Shown in pieces: positions 37,480 through 45,883 of a DNA stretch of 64,000 bases. Positions within the stretch are counted from its first letter, which is position 1, and each line of letters opens with the position of its first letter. Location: assembly GCA_030848545.1 (NCBI GenBank), contig JAVDCA010000009.1:146555-210554 (forward strand), given 5' to 3'. The stretch is from Astrobacterium formosum. Its GTDB lineage: Bacteria; Pseudomonadota; Alphaproteobacteria; Rhizobiales; Xanthobacteraceae. The notes beneath the pieces are model-generated. The model saw only the letters and a program-made list of their open reading frames with translations. It was not told where the DNA came from and searched no databases. The position numbers and the translations under genes are program-made.

Positions 37480-38232
37480 ATGGCGCCGGTCCTCGAAACC
37501 GTCAATCTGGAAAAGCGCTTCGGCGGCATCATCGCCTCCCACGATGTCACGCTGTCGGTGGAGAAGGGGGCCCGCCACGCCCTGATCGGCCCCAACGGCG
37601 CCGGCAAGACGACGCTGATCAATCTTCTCACCGGCGTGCTGCGGCCCACTTCGGGGACGATCAGGCTGGACGGAGAGGACATCACCCGGCTCGCTTCCCA
37701 TGCGCGCGTTCGCCTCGGCATCACCCGCACGTTCCAGATCAACCAGCTCTTCGCCGACCTGACGCCGGTCGAGACCCTCGGCCTCGCCATTTCCGAACAG
37801 CAGGGCCACGGCACCGACTGGTGGCGCATCGTCGGCTCCCGGCCGGAGGTGATCGAGCGCACCGCCGACCTCATCGACCGCTTCCATCTCGCCGACGTCA
37901 TGAACGAGCGCACCGCCGTGCTGCCCTACGGCAAGCAGCGCCTGCTCGAAATCGCGCTCGCCTTCGCGTGCCGGCCGCGCGTCCTCCTGCTCGACGAGCC
38001 TGCCGCCGGGGTGCCGGAATCCGAGCGCCACGAAATCCTCGCCACCATCGAGGCGCTGCCCAAGGACGTCACCGTGCTCCTGATCGAACACGACATGGAC
38101 ATCGTGTTCTCGTTTGCGGACCGCATTTCGGTCCTGGTCAACGGCGCCCTGTTCGTCGAAGGCCGGCCCGACGAGGTGGCGCGCGATCCGCGCGTCAAGG
38201 CGGTCTATCTGGGCGAGGCCTTCGATGGCTGA
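37480..38232 (+). CDS. livG: Branched-chain-amino-acid-type ABC transporter ATP-binding protein (LivG family)
   Basis: 250 aa. Walker A is GPNGAGKT, the Q-loop is TFQINQLFADLTP, the signature region is LPYGKQRLLEIALAFA (LivG lacks the classical LSGGQ), Walker B is LLLDEPAAGVPE and the H-loop LLIEHDMDIV. LivG ATPases are recognised by the GITRTFQ segment, present here. It overlaps livF by 8 bp, so the two ATPases are co-translated. Confidence 0.92.
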   Translation: MAPVLETVNLEKRFGGIIASHDVTLSVEKGARHALIGPNGAGKTTLINLLTGVLRPTSGTIRLDGEDITRLASHARVRLGITRTFQINQLFADLTPVETLGLAISEQQGHGTDWWRIVGSRPEVIERTADLIDRFHLADVMNERTAVLPYGKQRLLEIALAFACRPRVLLLDEPAAGVPESERHEILATIEALPKDVTVLLIEHDMDIVFSFADRISVLVNGALFVEGRPDEVARDPRVKAVYLGEAFDG

Positions 38233-38956
38233 CCTGCTGAGCATCGAACGCCTCTCGGCCGGTTATGGTGAGGCTGTGGTCCTCGCCGACCTGTCGTTTT
38301 CCCTCGCCGAGGGACGCTCGCTCGCTCTTCTGGGCCGCAACGGCATGGGCAAGACGACCTTGATCAACTCCATCGTCGGCGTCACCCACCGCTTCGGCGG
38401 CACCATCAAGCTCGCCGGCCGCGACATCACCAGAATGCGGCCCGACCAGCGGGCCCATGCCGGCGTCGGCTGGGTGCCGCAGGAGCGCAACATCTTCAAG
38501 TCGCTCACCGTCGACGAGAACCTGACCGCGGTCTCGCGGCCGGGCGCATGGACGCCGGCGCGGGTCTACCAACTCTTTCCCCGCCTCGCCGAACGGCGCG
38601 GCAACATGGGCAACCAGCTCTCCGGCGGCGAGCAGCAGATGCTGGCGGTCGGCCGCGCCCTGGTGCTCAATCCGCGCCTCCTTCTCCTTGACGAGCCCCT
38701 GGAGGGGCTTGCCCCCATCATCGTCGACGAACTCCTGGCGGCCCTCAAGCGCATCATCGTCGACGAGGGCCTGTCCGCCATCCTGGTGGAACAGAATGCC
38801 CAAAAAACACTCGGCGTCACCGATCGCGCCATGATCCTGGAGCGGGGTGTGATCGTGCATGAAGCCGACAGCGCGGCGCTGAAGGCCGATCGCGGTGTCC
38901 TGGAGTCCTATCTCGGTGTCACCGACGCCCGGCCGCGCCGTGCCGCCGCCCATTGA
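38225..38956 (+). CDS. livF: Branched-chain-amino-acid-type ABC transporter ATP-binding protein (LivF family)
   Basis: 243 aa. Walker A is GRNGMGKT, typical of LivF, the Q-loop region is GVGWVPQERNIFKSLTV, the signature is LSGGEQQM and Walker B LLLDEPLEGLAP. It pairs with LivG. The start ATG at 38225 lies inside the livG end. Confidence 0.93.
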   Translation: MADLLSIERLSAGYGEAVVLADLSFSLAEGRSLALLGRNGMGKTTLINSIVGVTHRFGGTIKLAGRDITRMRPDQRAHAGVGWVPQERNIFKSLTVDENLTAVSRPGAWTPARVYQLFPRLAERRGNMGNQLSGGEQQMLAVGRALVLNPRLLLLDEPLEGLAPIIVDELLAALKRIIVDEGLSAILVEQNAQKTLGVTDRAMILERGVIVHEADSAALKADRGVLESYLGVTDARPRRAAAH

Positions 38957-39122
38957 GCCCCCCGCCGGCCGCCTGTCGGCGGGGCTGCCGCCCAACATGC
39001 GGACGTCGTCAAACCACGCGGTTGTGTGCGTTGTGGCCGTTGACGCCCCGTTCGCGGTGCATTCAAATCGCCCGCAAAGGCGTCGCGGCCAAAGCCGCGA
39101 ACGACCATGACGGGAGGAGATC

Positions 39123-40319
39123 ATGCGCAGGCATCTGCTCGCACTCTTGGCTGTCCTCGGCGCCCTCGTGGCCCAGGATGCCCGGACCCAGGACGTTTGG
39201 GCCCAAGACGCTGGCGCCCAAGAGCCCGTCCGGGTCGGCCTGATCCTGCCGCTGACGGGTCCGTTCACCTCCACGGGCCGTCAGATCGAGGCGGGCGCCC
39301 GCCTCTACATGCGCGAGCACGGCGACACGGTGGCGGGCCGCAAGATCGAGTTGATCGTCAAGGACGACGGCAACGTCGCCGACGCCACCAAGCGCATTGC
39401 CCAGGAACTGGTGATCAACGAAAAAGTGTCGGTGCTCGCCGGCTTCGGGTTGACGCCGCTCGCGCTCGCCACCGCCCCGATCGCCACCGAGGCCAAGGTG
39501 CCGCAAGTCGTCATGGGGGCGGCGACCTCGATCATCACCGAGCGCTCGCCCTTCATCGTGCGCACCAGCATGGTGACGACCCAGATCACGGTGGGGATCG
39601 CCGAATGGGCGCCCCGGAACGGCGTCAAGCGGGTCGTCACCCTGGTCTCCGACTACGCCCCCGGCATCGACATCGAAAAGGCCTTCATCTCCCGCTTCAA
39701 GGCGTCAGGCGGCGAGGTGATCTCGGAACTTCGGGTGCCGCTCGCCAATCCGGATTTTGCGCCGTTCCTGCAGCGGGTGCGCGACGCCAAGCCGGATGCC
39801 CTGTTCGTGTTCGTGCCGGCCGGCGTCGGCGCGATCTTCATGAAGCAGTTCGTCGAACGCGGCCTCGACAAGTCCGGCATCCGCCTGATCGGTACCGGCG
39901 ACATGACCGACGACGACATCCTCAACGGCATCGGCGACGTGGCGCTGGGCCTGACCACTTCGCACCACTACTCGGCCGCCCATCCGTCCGAGACCAACAG
40001 GAAATTCGTCGCCGCCTTCAAGGCCGCCAACAACGGCCTGCGGCCCAATTTCATGGGGGTGGGCGGTTATGACGGCATGGCGCTGATCTACAAGGCGCTC
40101 GCCGCCACCAAGGGCAATACGGACGGGCAGGCCCTCGTCGACGCCATGCGGGGCATGAAATGGGAAAGCCCGCGCGGTCCCATCTCCATCGACCCCGACA
40201 CCCGCGACATCGTCCAGAACATCTATGTCCGCCGTGTCGAGAAGGTCGACGGCGAACTTTACAATGTGGAATTCGCCACCTACGAGGCTGTCAAGGATCC
40301 GCTCAAGGTGAGGAACTGA
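39123..40319 (+). CDS. Branched-chain-amino-acid-type ABC transporter substrate-binding protein 2
   Basis: 398 aa periplasmic protein and clear paralogue of the one at 33844. It has the LivK-type body (GLILPLTGPFTSTGRQIEAGARLY) and near-identical segments such as GLRPNFMGVGGYDGMAL. The signal peptide is followed by a degenerate AQD/AQE repeat (about residues 18-38), like the AGAQE repeat of the BtuB-like receptor. GGGAGG upstream supports the start. It belongs to the same operon as livHMGF; having two similar binding proteins suggests two related ligands or a ligand range. Confidence 0.9.
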   Translation: MRRHLLALLAVLGALVAQDARTQDVWAQDAGAQEPVRVGLILPLTGPFTSTGRQIEAGARLYMREHGDTVAGRKIELIVKDDGNVADATKRIAQELVINEKVSVLAGFGLTPLALATAPIATEAKVPQVVMGAATSIITERSPFIVRTSMVTTQITVGIAEWAPRNGVKRVVTLVSDYAPGIDIEKAFISRFKASGGEVISELRVPLANPDFAPFLQRVRDAKPDALFVFVPAGVGAIFMKQFVERGLDKSGIRLIGTGDMTDDDILNGIGDVALGLTTSHHYSAAHPSETNRKFVAAFKAANNGLRPNFMGVGGYDGMALIYKALAATKGNTDGQALVDAMRGMKWESPRGPISIDPDTRDIVQNIYVRRVEKVDGELYNVEFATYEAVKDPLKVRN

Positions 40320-40381
40320 AATGTTCCGAACCCGGTGAGCGGCCGGACTGAAGAAATCACATAATGGGAAGGGAGTAATCC

Positions 40382-41518
40382 ATGAGCACGCTCACCGCCA
40401 CACGGGCCACCAGCCGCACCAAGCCGCCGTTCCGCGCCGACATGGTCGGCTCGCTCCTGCGCACGGCACCGGTCAAGGAAGCGCGCAGCAAGCACGAGGC
40501 CGGCCAGCTCTCGGCGGCGGACCTCAAGGCCGTGGAGGACCGCGAGATCATCAAGATCGTCAAGAAGCAGGAGGAGGTCGGGCTAAAGTTCGCCACCGAC
40601 GGCGAGTTCCGTCGCGCCTGGTGGCACTTCGACTTCTACGGCATGCTCGACGGCGTCGAGATCGTCGAGATCGATCACGGCATCCAGTTCCAGGGCGTTC
40701 AGACCAAGCCGAAGGCGGTCACGATCACCGGCAAGATCGGCTTCTCCGATCATCCCATGATCGAACACTTCAAGTTCCTGAAAAGCATCTGCGGAGCCGG
40801 CATCACGCCTAAGATGACCATTCCGAGCCCGAGCGTGCTGCATTTCCGCCTCGAACCCGGCGCCGTCTCCCGGGACGCCTATGCGGATCGCGACGCCATC
40901 TTCGATGATCTGGCGGCCGCCTATCAGAAGGCCGTCAAGGCCTTCTACGACGCCGGCTGCCGCTATCTGCAGTTCGACGACACCGCCTGGGCCTATCTGT
41001 GCTCCCAGGAGGAATTGAAGAAAGCGCGGGACCGCGGCCTCGATGTCGACCATCTCCAGGACACCTACACGGCGACCATCAACAAGGCGCTCGAAGCCAA
41101 GCCCGCCGACATGACCATCACGACCCATGTGTGCCGCGGCAATTTCCGCTCCACCTGGATCTCTTCGGGCGGCTACGAGCCAGTGGCGCAGAACCTGCTC
41201 GGTCGCTGCAATTACGACGGCTACTTCCTTGAATACGATACGGAGCGCGCCGGCGGCTTCGAGCCGCTGCGCTTCCTGCCCGAGGGCGACAAGGTGGTGG
41301 TGCTCGGGCTGGTGACCTCCAAGAGCGGCACGCTGGAGAAGAAGGAAGACGTGGTGCGCCGCATCGGCGAAGCCAACCGCTTCGTCGCCCTCGACCAATT
41401 GGCGCTCTCCCCGCAATGCGGCTTCGCCTCGACGGAAGAAGGCAATGTTCTGGCCGAGGATGAGCAGTGGGCGAAGCTCAGGATGATCGTGGAGATCGCC
41501 GAAGAGACGTGGGGGTGA
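40382..41518 (+). CDS. MetE-like cobalamin-independent methionine synthase family protein 1
   Basis: 378 aa, i.e. only the C-terminal catalytic half of MetE. The four zinc ligands are in order: His249 and Cys251 (THVCRGNF), Glu284 (FLEYD) and Cys346 (SPQCGFAS). LQFDDTAWA resembles the MetE substrate-binding Asp region. Homologues include half-length methionine synthases and the epoxyalkane:coenzyme M transferase of the same fold. The folate-binding N-terminal half is missing, so transfer of a methyl from another donor is likely. It follows the binding protein by 62 bp. GGAAGGGAG upstream supports the start. Confidence 0.85.
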   Translation: MSTLTATRATSRTKPPFRADMVGSLLRTAPVKEARSKHEAGQLSAADLKAVEDREIIKIVKKQEEVGLKFATDGEFRRAWWHFDFYGMLDGVEIVEIDHGIQFQGVQTKPKAVTITGKIGFSDHPMIEHFKFLKSICGAGITPKMTIPSPSVLHFRLEPGAVSRDAYADRDAIFDDLAAAYQKAVKAFYDAGCRYLQFDDTAWAYLCSQEELKKARDRGLDVDHLQDTYTATINKALEAKPADMTITTHVCRGNFRSTWISSGGYEPVAQNLLGRCNYDGYFLEYDTERAGGFEPLRFLPEGDKVVVLGLVTSKSGTLEKKEDVVRRIGEANRFVALDQLALSPQCGFASTEEGNVLAEDEQWAKLRMIVEIAEETWG

Positions 41519-41544
41519 CGGCGTGGTCTCTTGCTCGGGACGGC

Positions 41545-41649
41545 TCCCTCCCCCGCTTGCGGGGGAGGGTTGGGGAGGGGGAACGCCGCCCACTCCGAGC
41601 CTCGTGGCTTGCCCCCTCCCTAGCCCTCCCCCGCAAGCGGGGGAGGGGA
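41545..41649. repeat. Palindromic repeat, ctccctcccccgc family, copy 2
   Basis: Same architecture as 35081-35182: ctccctcccccgcttgcggggg... then ccctcccccgcaagcgggggagg. It separates the first MetE-like gene from the third binding-protein gene. Confidence 0.85.
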
Positions 41650-41756
41650 CGATCGAGACGATGGCGCGGCACTTGGTTCGAAGCTGAAAGCAAACGGGAT
41701 CCTCGAGAATCCCGGTCCTAGGGAACGAAACGCCACACCAGGGAGGAGAGACCATC

Positions 41757-43022
41757 ATGCTGGGAAATCTCGTGCGACGCGGCCTTGCAGCCGCGCTCGG
41801 CGCCGTCGCGGCATTCGCATTCGCCACGGTTGCGTCGGCGCAGTCCGGCGAACCGATCAAGATCGGGTTCGGGATGTCGCTCACCGGGCCGCTCGCCGCC
41901 AACGGCAAGTCGACGCTGCTCGCCATGAAGATCTGGGAGGACGACGTCAACGCCAAGGGCGGCCTCCTCGGCCGCCCGGTCAAGCTCGTCTATTACGACG
42001 ACCAGTCGAGCCCGGCGCAGGTGCCGGGCATCTACACCAAGCTCCTCGACATCGACAAGGTCGACCTGATCGTGTCGGGCTACGCCTCGACCCAGATCGC
42101 GCCCGCGGTGCCGATCGCCATGCAGAAGAACAAGCTGTTCGTCACTTTATTCGGCACCGGCGTCAACGAGCACTTCAATTACAACCGCTATTTCTCCATG
42201 ATCCCGACCGGGCCGACGCCCAAGCCGGCCTTCACGCGCGGTTTCTTCGAGGTTGCGATGGCGCAATCGGACAAGCCGAAGGCGGTCGCGCTCGCGGCCG
42301 CCGACGCCGAGTTCGGCCGCAACGCCTGCGAGGGCGCGCGCGAGAATGCCCAAAAGGCCAAGCTCAAGATCACCTACGACAAGACCTATCCGCCGACCAC
42401 CACCGACTTCACCCCGATCGTGCGCGCCATCCAGGCGAGCGGCGCCGACCTCGTCGTCTACTGCTCGTATCCGCTCGACTCGGTCGGCCTCGTCAAGGCC
42501 ATGAACGAGATCGGCTTCAAGCCCAAGATGTGGGGCGGCGCCATGGTGGGCCTGCAGGCGACCGTGTTCAAGATGCAGCTCGGCCCGCTGCTCAACGGCA
42601 TCGTCAATTACGACACCTGGATTCCGGTCAAGACGCTGCAGTTCGAAGGCTCCATGGAGCTCCTGAAGAAGTATCAGGCCCGCGCCGGCGCCGAGGGCGT
42701 CGATCCGCTCGGCTGGTACATGCCGGTGTGGGGCTATGCCTATCTGCAGGTCCTGGGCGACTCGATCGCGGCCACCAAAAGCCTGGATGACGCAAAGCTC
42801 GCCGACCACATGCGCCAGGCGACCTTCAAGACCACGGTGGGCGACGTCAAGTTCGGCCCCCAGGGCGAGTGGACCGAGGAGCGCATGCTGATGGTCCAGT
42901 TCCGCAACATCAAGGGCAATACGCTGGCTGACGTCTCCAACCTCGCCATCGAGGAAGTGATCTATCCGGCCAAGTACAAGTCGGGAGACGTGATCTATCC
43001 GTTCGAAGCGGCGAAGAAGTAG
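41757..43022 (+). CDS. ABC transporter substrate-binding protein 3 (amide/branched-chain family)
   Basis: 421 aa periplasmic protein; signal peptide to about residue 29 (ASAQSGEP). Body marks are IGFGMSLTGPLAANGKSTLLAMKIWEDDVNAKGG and VKLVYYDDQSSPAQVPGIYTKLL, of the amide/short-chain and branched-chain binding-protein group. It is only distantly related to the other two binding proteins. GGGAGGAGAG 5 nt before the ATG at 41757 fixes the start. It is a third possible ligand receptor for the single livHMGF set. Confidence 0.88.
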   Translation: MLGNLVRRGLAAALGAVAAFAFATVASAQSGEPIKIGFGMSLTGPLAANGKSTLLAMKIWEDDVNAKGGLLGRPVKLVYYDDQSSPAQVPGIYTKLLDIDKVDLIVSGYASTQIAPAVPIAMQKNKLFVTLFGTGVNEHFNYNRYFSMIPTGPTPKPAFTRGFFEVAMAQSDKPKAVALAAADAEFGRNACEGARENAQKAKLKITYDKTYPPTTTDFTPIVRAIQASGADLVVYCSYPLDSVGLVKAMNEIGFKPKMWGGAMVGLQATVFKMQLGPLLNGIVNYDTWIPVKTLQFEGSMELLKKYQARAGAEGVDPLGWYMPVWGYAYLQVLGDSIAATKSLDDAKLADHMRQATFKTTVGDVKFGPQGEWTEERMLMVQFRNIKGNTLADVSNLAIEEVIYPAKYKSGDVIYPFEAAKK

Positions 43023-43049
43023 AAGCGAGAGCGAGTGCACGCAGAAAGC

Positions 43050-43080
43050 GTATGGGCGGCTGACTTCAAGCCGCCCATAC
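43050..43080 (+). terminator. Hairpin after the third binding-protein gene
   Basis: Perfect inverted repeat gtatgggcggct (43050-43061) / agccgcccatac (43069-43080) with a 7-nt loop, 27 bp after the stop at 43022. There is only a short T-rich run after it, so it may terminate or attenuate rather than end all transcription. Confidence 0.6.
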
Positions 43081-43125
43081 TTCCTGTATGGTTGCCGGAG
43101 GAATTCCATCGAAGGACCCTTCGCA

Positions 43126-44151
43126 ATGCTCTTCCCCACCTGCCTGGTCGGCTCGTATCCGCAACCGGACTGGCTGATCGATCGCCAGAGACTGTCGCAC
43201 GGGGTGCCGCGGGTGCGCGCCGACGACCTCTGGCGGGTTCCGGCCGAGCTGCTCGAGCAGGCCCAGGACGATGCCACGCTTCTCGCCGTGCGCGACCAGG
43301 AGCGTGCCGGGCTCGACATCGTCACCGACGGCGAACAGCGCCGCGAGAGCTATTCCAACCGCTTCGCCAATGCGCTCGACGGCATCGACCTCGACAAGCC
43401 CGGCACGGTCATCAATCGCTCCGGCAAACCGATCCAGGTGCCGCGCATCGTCGGGCCGATCCGCCGCCGGTCCGCGGTCGCAGTCCGCGACGTCGAGGTG
43501 CTGCGCGGCGCGACGACCCGGTCCATCAAGGTGACGGTGCCGGGGCCGTTCACCATGGGGCGGCAAGCCCAGGACGACCATTACGGCGACGAGGAGCGGG
43601 TCGCCATGGACTATGCGGCCGCCGTCAATGCCGAAATCAAAGACCTGTTCGCAGCTGGCGCCGACATCGTCCAGATCGACGAACCGTGGATGCAGCAGCA
43701 TCCCGACAAGGCCCGCGCCTATGGCATCCGTGCCCTCGACCGGGCGCTGGAGGGCGTCGCCGGCACGGTCGCGGTGCACATCTGTTTCGGCTATGCGGCG
43801 GTGGTCCACAATAAGCCCACCGGCTACTCGTTCCTGACCGAGTTCGAGGGCTCCAAGGCCGACCAGATCTCCATCGAGGCGGCGCAGCCGAAGCTCGATC
43901 TCGCGGTCCTGCGCGACCTGCCGTCGAAGACCATCATCCTCGGCGTCATCGACCTCTCCGACATGGCTGTCGAGACGCCTGAGACGGTCGCCGAACGCAT
44001 CCGCCGGGCGCTGCCTTACGTGGTGGCGGAACGCATCGTGGTCGCACCGGACTGCGGCATGAAGTATTTGCCCCGCGCCGTCGCCTACGGGAAAATGGCC
44101 GCCATGGTCGAAGGCGCCCGCCTGGTCCGCCGCGAACTCGGCGGGGAGTAG
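43126..44151 (+). CDS. MetE-like cobalamin-independent methionine synthase family protein 2
   Basis: 341 aa, again the catalytic half only. Zinc ligands are in order: His218 and Cys220 (VAVHICFGYA), Glu251 (ISIEAAQ) and Cys310 (APDCGMKYL). The N-terminus LVGSYPQPDWLIDR and IVTDGEQRRESY are typical of the 'MetE II family' stand-alone proteins. It differs clearly from the first copy at 40382, so it is not a recent duplicate. The ATG at 43126 follows the hairpin; GGAGGAATT lies upstream. A role in methyl or thiol transfer in this aromatic locus is inferred. Confidence 0.85.
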   Translation: MLFPTCLVGSYPQPDWLIDRQRLSHGVPRVRADDLWRVPAELLEQAQDDATLLAVRDQERAGLDIVTDGEQRRESYSNRFANALDGIDLDKPGTVINRSGKPIQVPRIVGPIRRRSAVAVRDVEVLRGATTRSIKVTVPGPFTMGRQAQDDHYGDEERVAMDYAAAVNAEIKDLFAAGADIVQIDEPWMQQHPDKARAYGIRALDRALEGVAGTVAVHICFGYAAVVHNKPTGYSFLTEFEGSKADQISIEAAQPKLDLAVLRDLPSKTIILGVIDLSDMAVETPETVAERIRRALPYVVAERIVVAPDCGMKYLPRAVAYGKMAAMVEGARLVRRELGGE

Positions 44152-44186
44152 GGCGCGAAACGTGTGAGGCTGGTTCCGCGAGGTTG

Positions 44187-44366
44187 CCTCGGAACCGTGC
44201 CTCGGGGCGCGGCGCAGTATTGCATGCTGCTGCGCGCCCGGGGCACGAACCGGACTGATCAGTCCGAGGCAGGAGGAGGTGTCATTACAAATGAAACGAA
44301 GAAATCCAGGGGCCACGCGATAAAGAGCTGGATTGCTTCGTCGGCCTCGCCTAGTCGCAATGACGG
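44187..44366. repeat. Two partial repeats upstream of the hydroxyquinol dioxygenase gene
   Basis: 44187-44265 shares gcgcccggggcacga and gctgctgcgc with the composite element of 8341-8500 and 63850-63995. 44328-44366 (ctggattgcttcgtcgg...cgcaatgacggg) is one half of the cgtcattgcgag-type palindrome of 52703-52788. Together they occupy most of the 281-bp gap. Confidence 0.7.
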
Positions 44367-44432
44367 GTGACTGCCATGAAGGGCACGCCGGCAAGGCATG
44401 CCCCACGAATACGAACGAGCGAGGAAACCCAA

Positions 44433-45317
44433 ATGCCCTACGTCACCGAGACGAATCTCACCGACGTCGTGCTGGCGCGCTGGCAGGACATTCCCGATCC
44501 GCGCCTGCGCCAGGTGATGGGATCGCTGATCAAGCACCTGCACGCCTTCGTGCGCGACGTCGAGCCGACCGGCGAGGAATGGTTCCGGGCCATCGACTTC
44601 CTCACCCGCACCGGAAAGATGTGCGACGACAAGCGCCAGGAGTTCATCCTGTTGTCCGACGTTCTCGGCGTCAGCATGCTGGTCGACGCCATCAACCACC
44701 GCTTCGCCTCCGCGGCGACCCCGACCACCGTCGAGGGCCCGTTCCACATCCCGGATTCGCCCCATTTCGAGCACGGCGGCAACATGGCCGACGGCGCGCC
44801 GGGCATCCCGTGCTTCTGCGTCGGCAAGGTCACCGATCTCGACGGCCGCCCCATCGCGGGCGCCACCCTCGATATGTGGCAGACCGACGGCGAGGGCATC
44901 TACGAGGCCCAGAAGGGCGTCGACGAGCCGTGGATGCGCGGCGTTTTCAAGAGCCAGCCGGACGGCTCATACATCGCCCGCACGGTGGCGCCGATCGGCT
45001 ACACGATTCCCATGGACGGCACCGTCGGCGCGCTGATGGACCACACCGACATCTCGCACATGCGCCCCGCCCACATCCATTTCTGCCTGGAGGCGCCCGG
45101 CTTCCGCCGTTGTGTCACCCATCTGTTCCAGCGCGGCGACCAGTATATCGACACCGACGTGGTCTATGGCGTCAAGGAACGCCTGATCGCCGATTTCGTC
45201 GAGCACCCGCCCGGCACGGCGCCCAACGGCGAGACGGTCGACACGCCCTTCTACGTCGTCCACTACGATTTCGTCATGCAGCCCGAAGCCGCCGCGGGTC
45301 GGGTCGCGGCGGAGTAG
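44433..45317 (+). CDS. Intradiol ring-cleavage dioxygenase, hydroxyquinol 1,2-dioxygenase type
   Basis: 294 aa non-haem Fe(III) enzyme. The ligands Tyr157, Tyr190, His214 and His216 (GIYEAQ, PIGYTIP, RPAHIHF) have the same spacing as in the known hydroxyquinol 1,2-dioxygenase. The N-terminal dimerisation helices (about 1-100) and the linker SAATPTTVEGPF also match catechol/hydroxyquinol dioxygenases. It should cleave 1,2,4-trihydroxybenzene to maleylacetate, or a related trihydroxy or methoxyhydroxy ring. The start ATG at 44433 is supported by GAGGAAA. A maleylacetate reductase is not present in the window. Confidence 0.88.
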   Translation: MPYVTETNLTDVVLARWQDIPDPRLRQVMGSLIKHLHAFVRDVEPTGEEWFRAIDFLTRTGKMCDDKRQEFILLSDVLGVSMLVDAINHRFASAATPTTVEGPFHIPDSPHFEHGGNMADGAPGIPCFCVGKVTDLDGRPIAGATLDMWQTDGEGIYEAQKGVDEPWMRGVFKSQPDGSYIARTVAPIGYTIPMDGTVGALMDHTDISHMRPAHIHFCLEAPGFRRCVTHLFQRGDQYIDTDVVYGVKERLIADFVEHPPGTAPNGETVDTPFYVVHYDFVMQPEAAAGRVAAE

Positions 45318-45320
45318 CGG

Positions 45321-45462
45321 CCCTCACCTCTCCCCGCTTGCGGGGAGAGGCCGACATCCGAGCGTCAGCGAGGATGTCGGGTGAGGGGGCGTCTCCGCGG
45401 GCTCCGAGCGTACCGCAAAGCCCCCTCACCCCGACCCTCTCCCCGCAAGCGGGGAGAGGGAG
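45321..45462. repeat. Palindromic repeat, ccctctcccc family
   Basis: ccctcacctctccccgcttgcggggagagg at the start is repeated in inverted form as ccctcaccccgaccctctccccgcaagc... at the end, giving a long stem. It lies between the dioxygenase and the DUF559 gene. Confidence 0.8.
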
Positions 45463-45517
45463 AACTGCTGCTGTGCGATACGAAACAGGCTGCTGTAGGA
45501 GCGGGAGGCGGTGCCTC

Positions 45518-45883
45518 GTGCGCTGTGCGAGAACGAACAAAACGCATCTTTCTCGACGACTTCGGCGAAACTCGACCGATGCAGAGTCGCGACTCTGGCA
45601 TCGCCTGCGATCGCGTGGCATCGAAGGCTTCAAGTTCGTGCGCCAGGAGCCGATCGGTCCCTTCGTGGTGGACTTCGTGTGCCGCGAAAAACGTCTCGTC
45701 ATCGAAGTCGATGGCGGTCAGCACGCCACCGACCCCCGCGATGCTGATCGCGACCGTTGGCTCATTGAGCGCCGCTACCGTGTTCTGCGGTTCTGGATCA
45801 ACGAGGTGCACGGCAATATCGAGGGCGTGTTGGAGACGATCGCCGGCGAGTTGAACAAGCCGATGCCGTCTCATCCGGACTAG
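45518..45883 (+). CDS. DUF559 domain protein (Vsr/restriction-endonuclease-like)
   Basis: 121 aa small protein of the DUF559 family, whose fold is shared with very-short-patch repair endonucleases. The diagnostic segments are RRLRRNSTDAESRLWHRLRSR, FVRQEPIGPFVVDFVCREKRLVIEVDG and HATDPRDADRDRWL, with ERRYRVLRFW. The Asp and Glu of VVDFVC...VIEVDG form the PD-(D/E)XK-like site. The start is likely the GTG at 45518, after GGGAGG; an upstream GTG at 45473 is possible. It lies directly next to a palindromic repeat, a common location of this family. Confidence 0.82.
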   Translation: MRCARTNKTHLSRRLRRNSTDAESRLWHRLRSRGIEGFKFVRQEPIGPFVVDFVCREKRLVIEVDGGQHATDPRDADRDRWLIERRYRVLRFWINEVHGNIEGVLETIAGELNKPMPSHPD

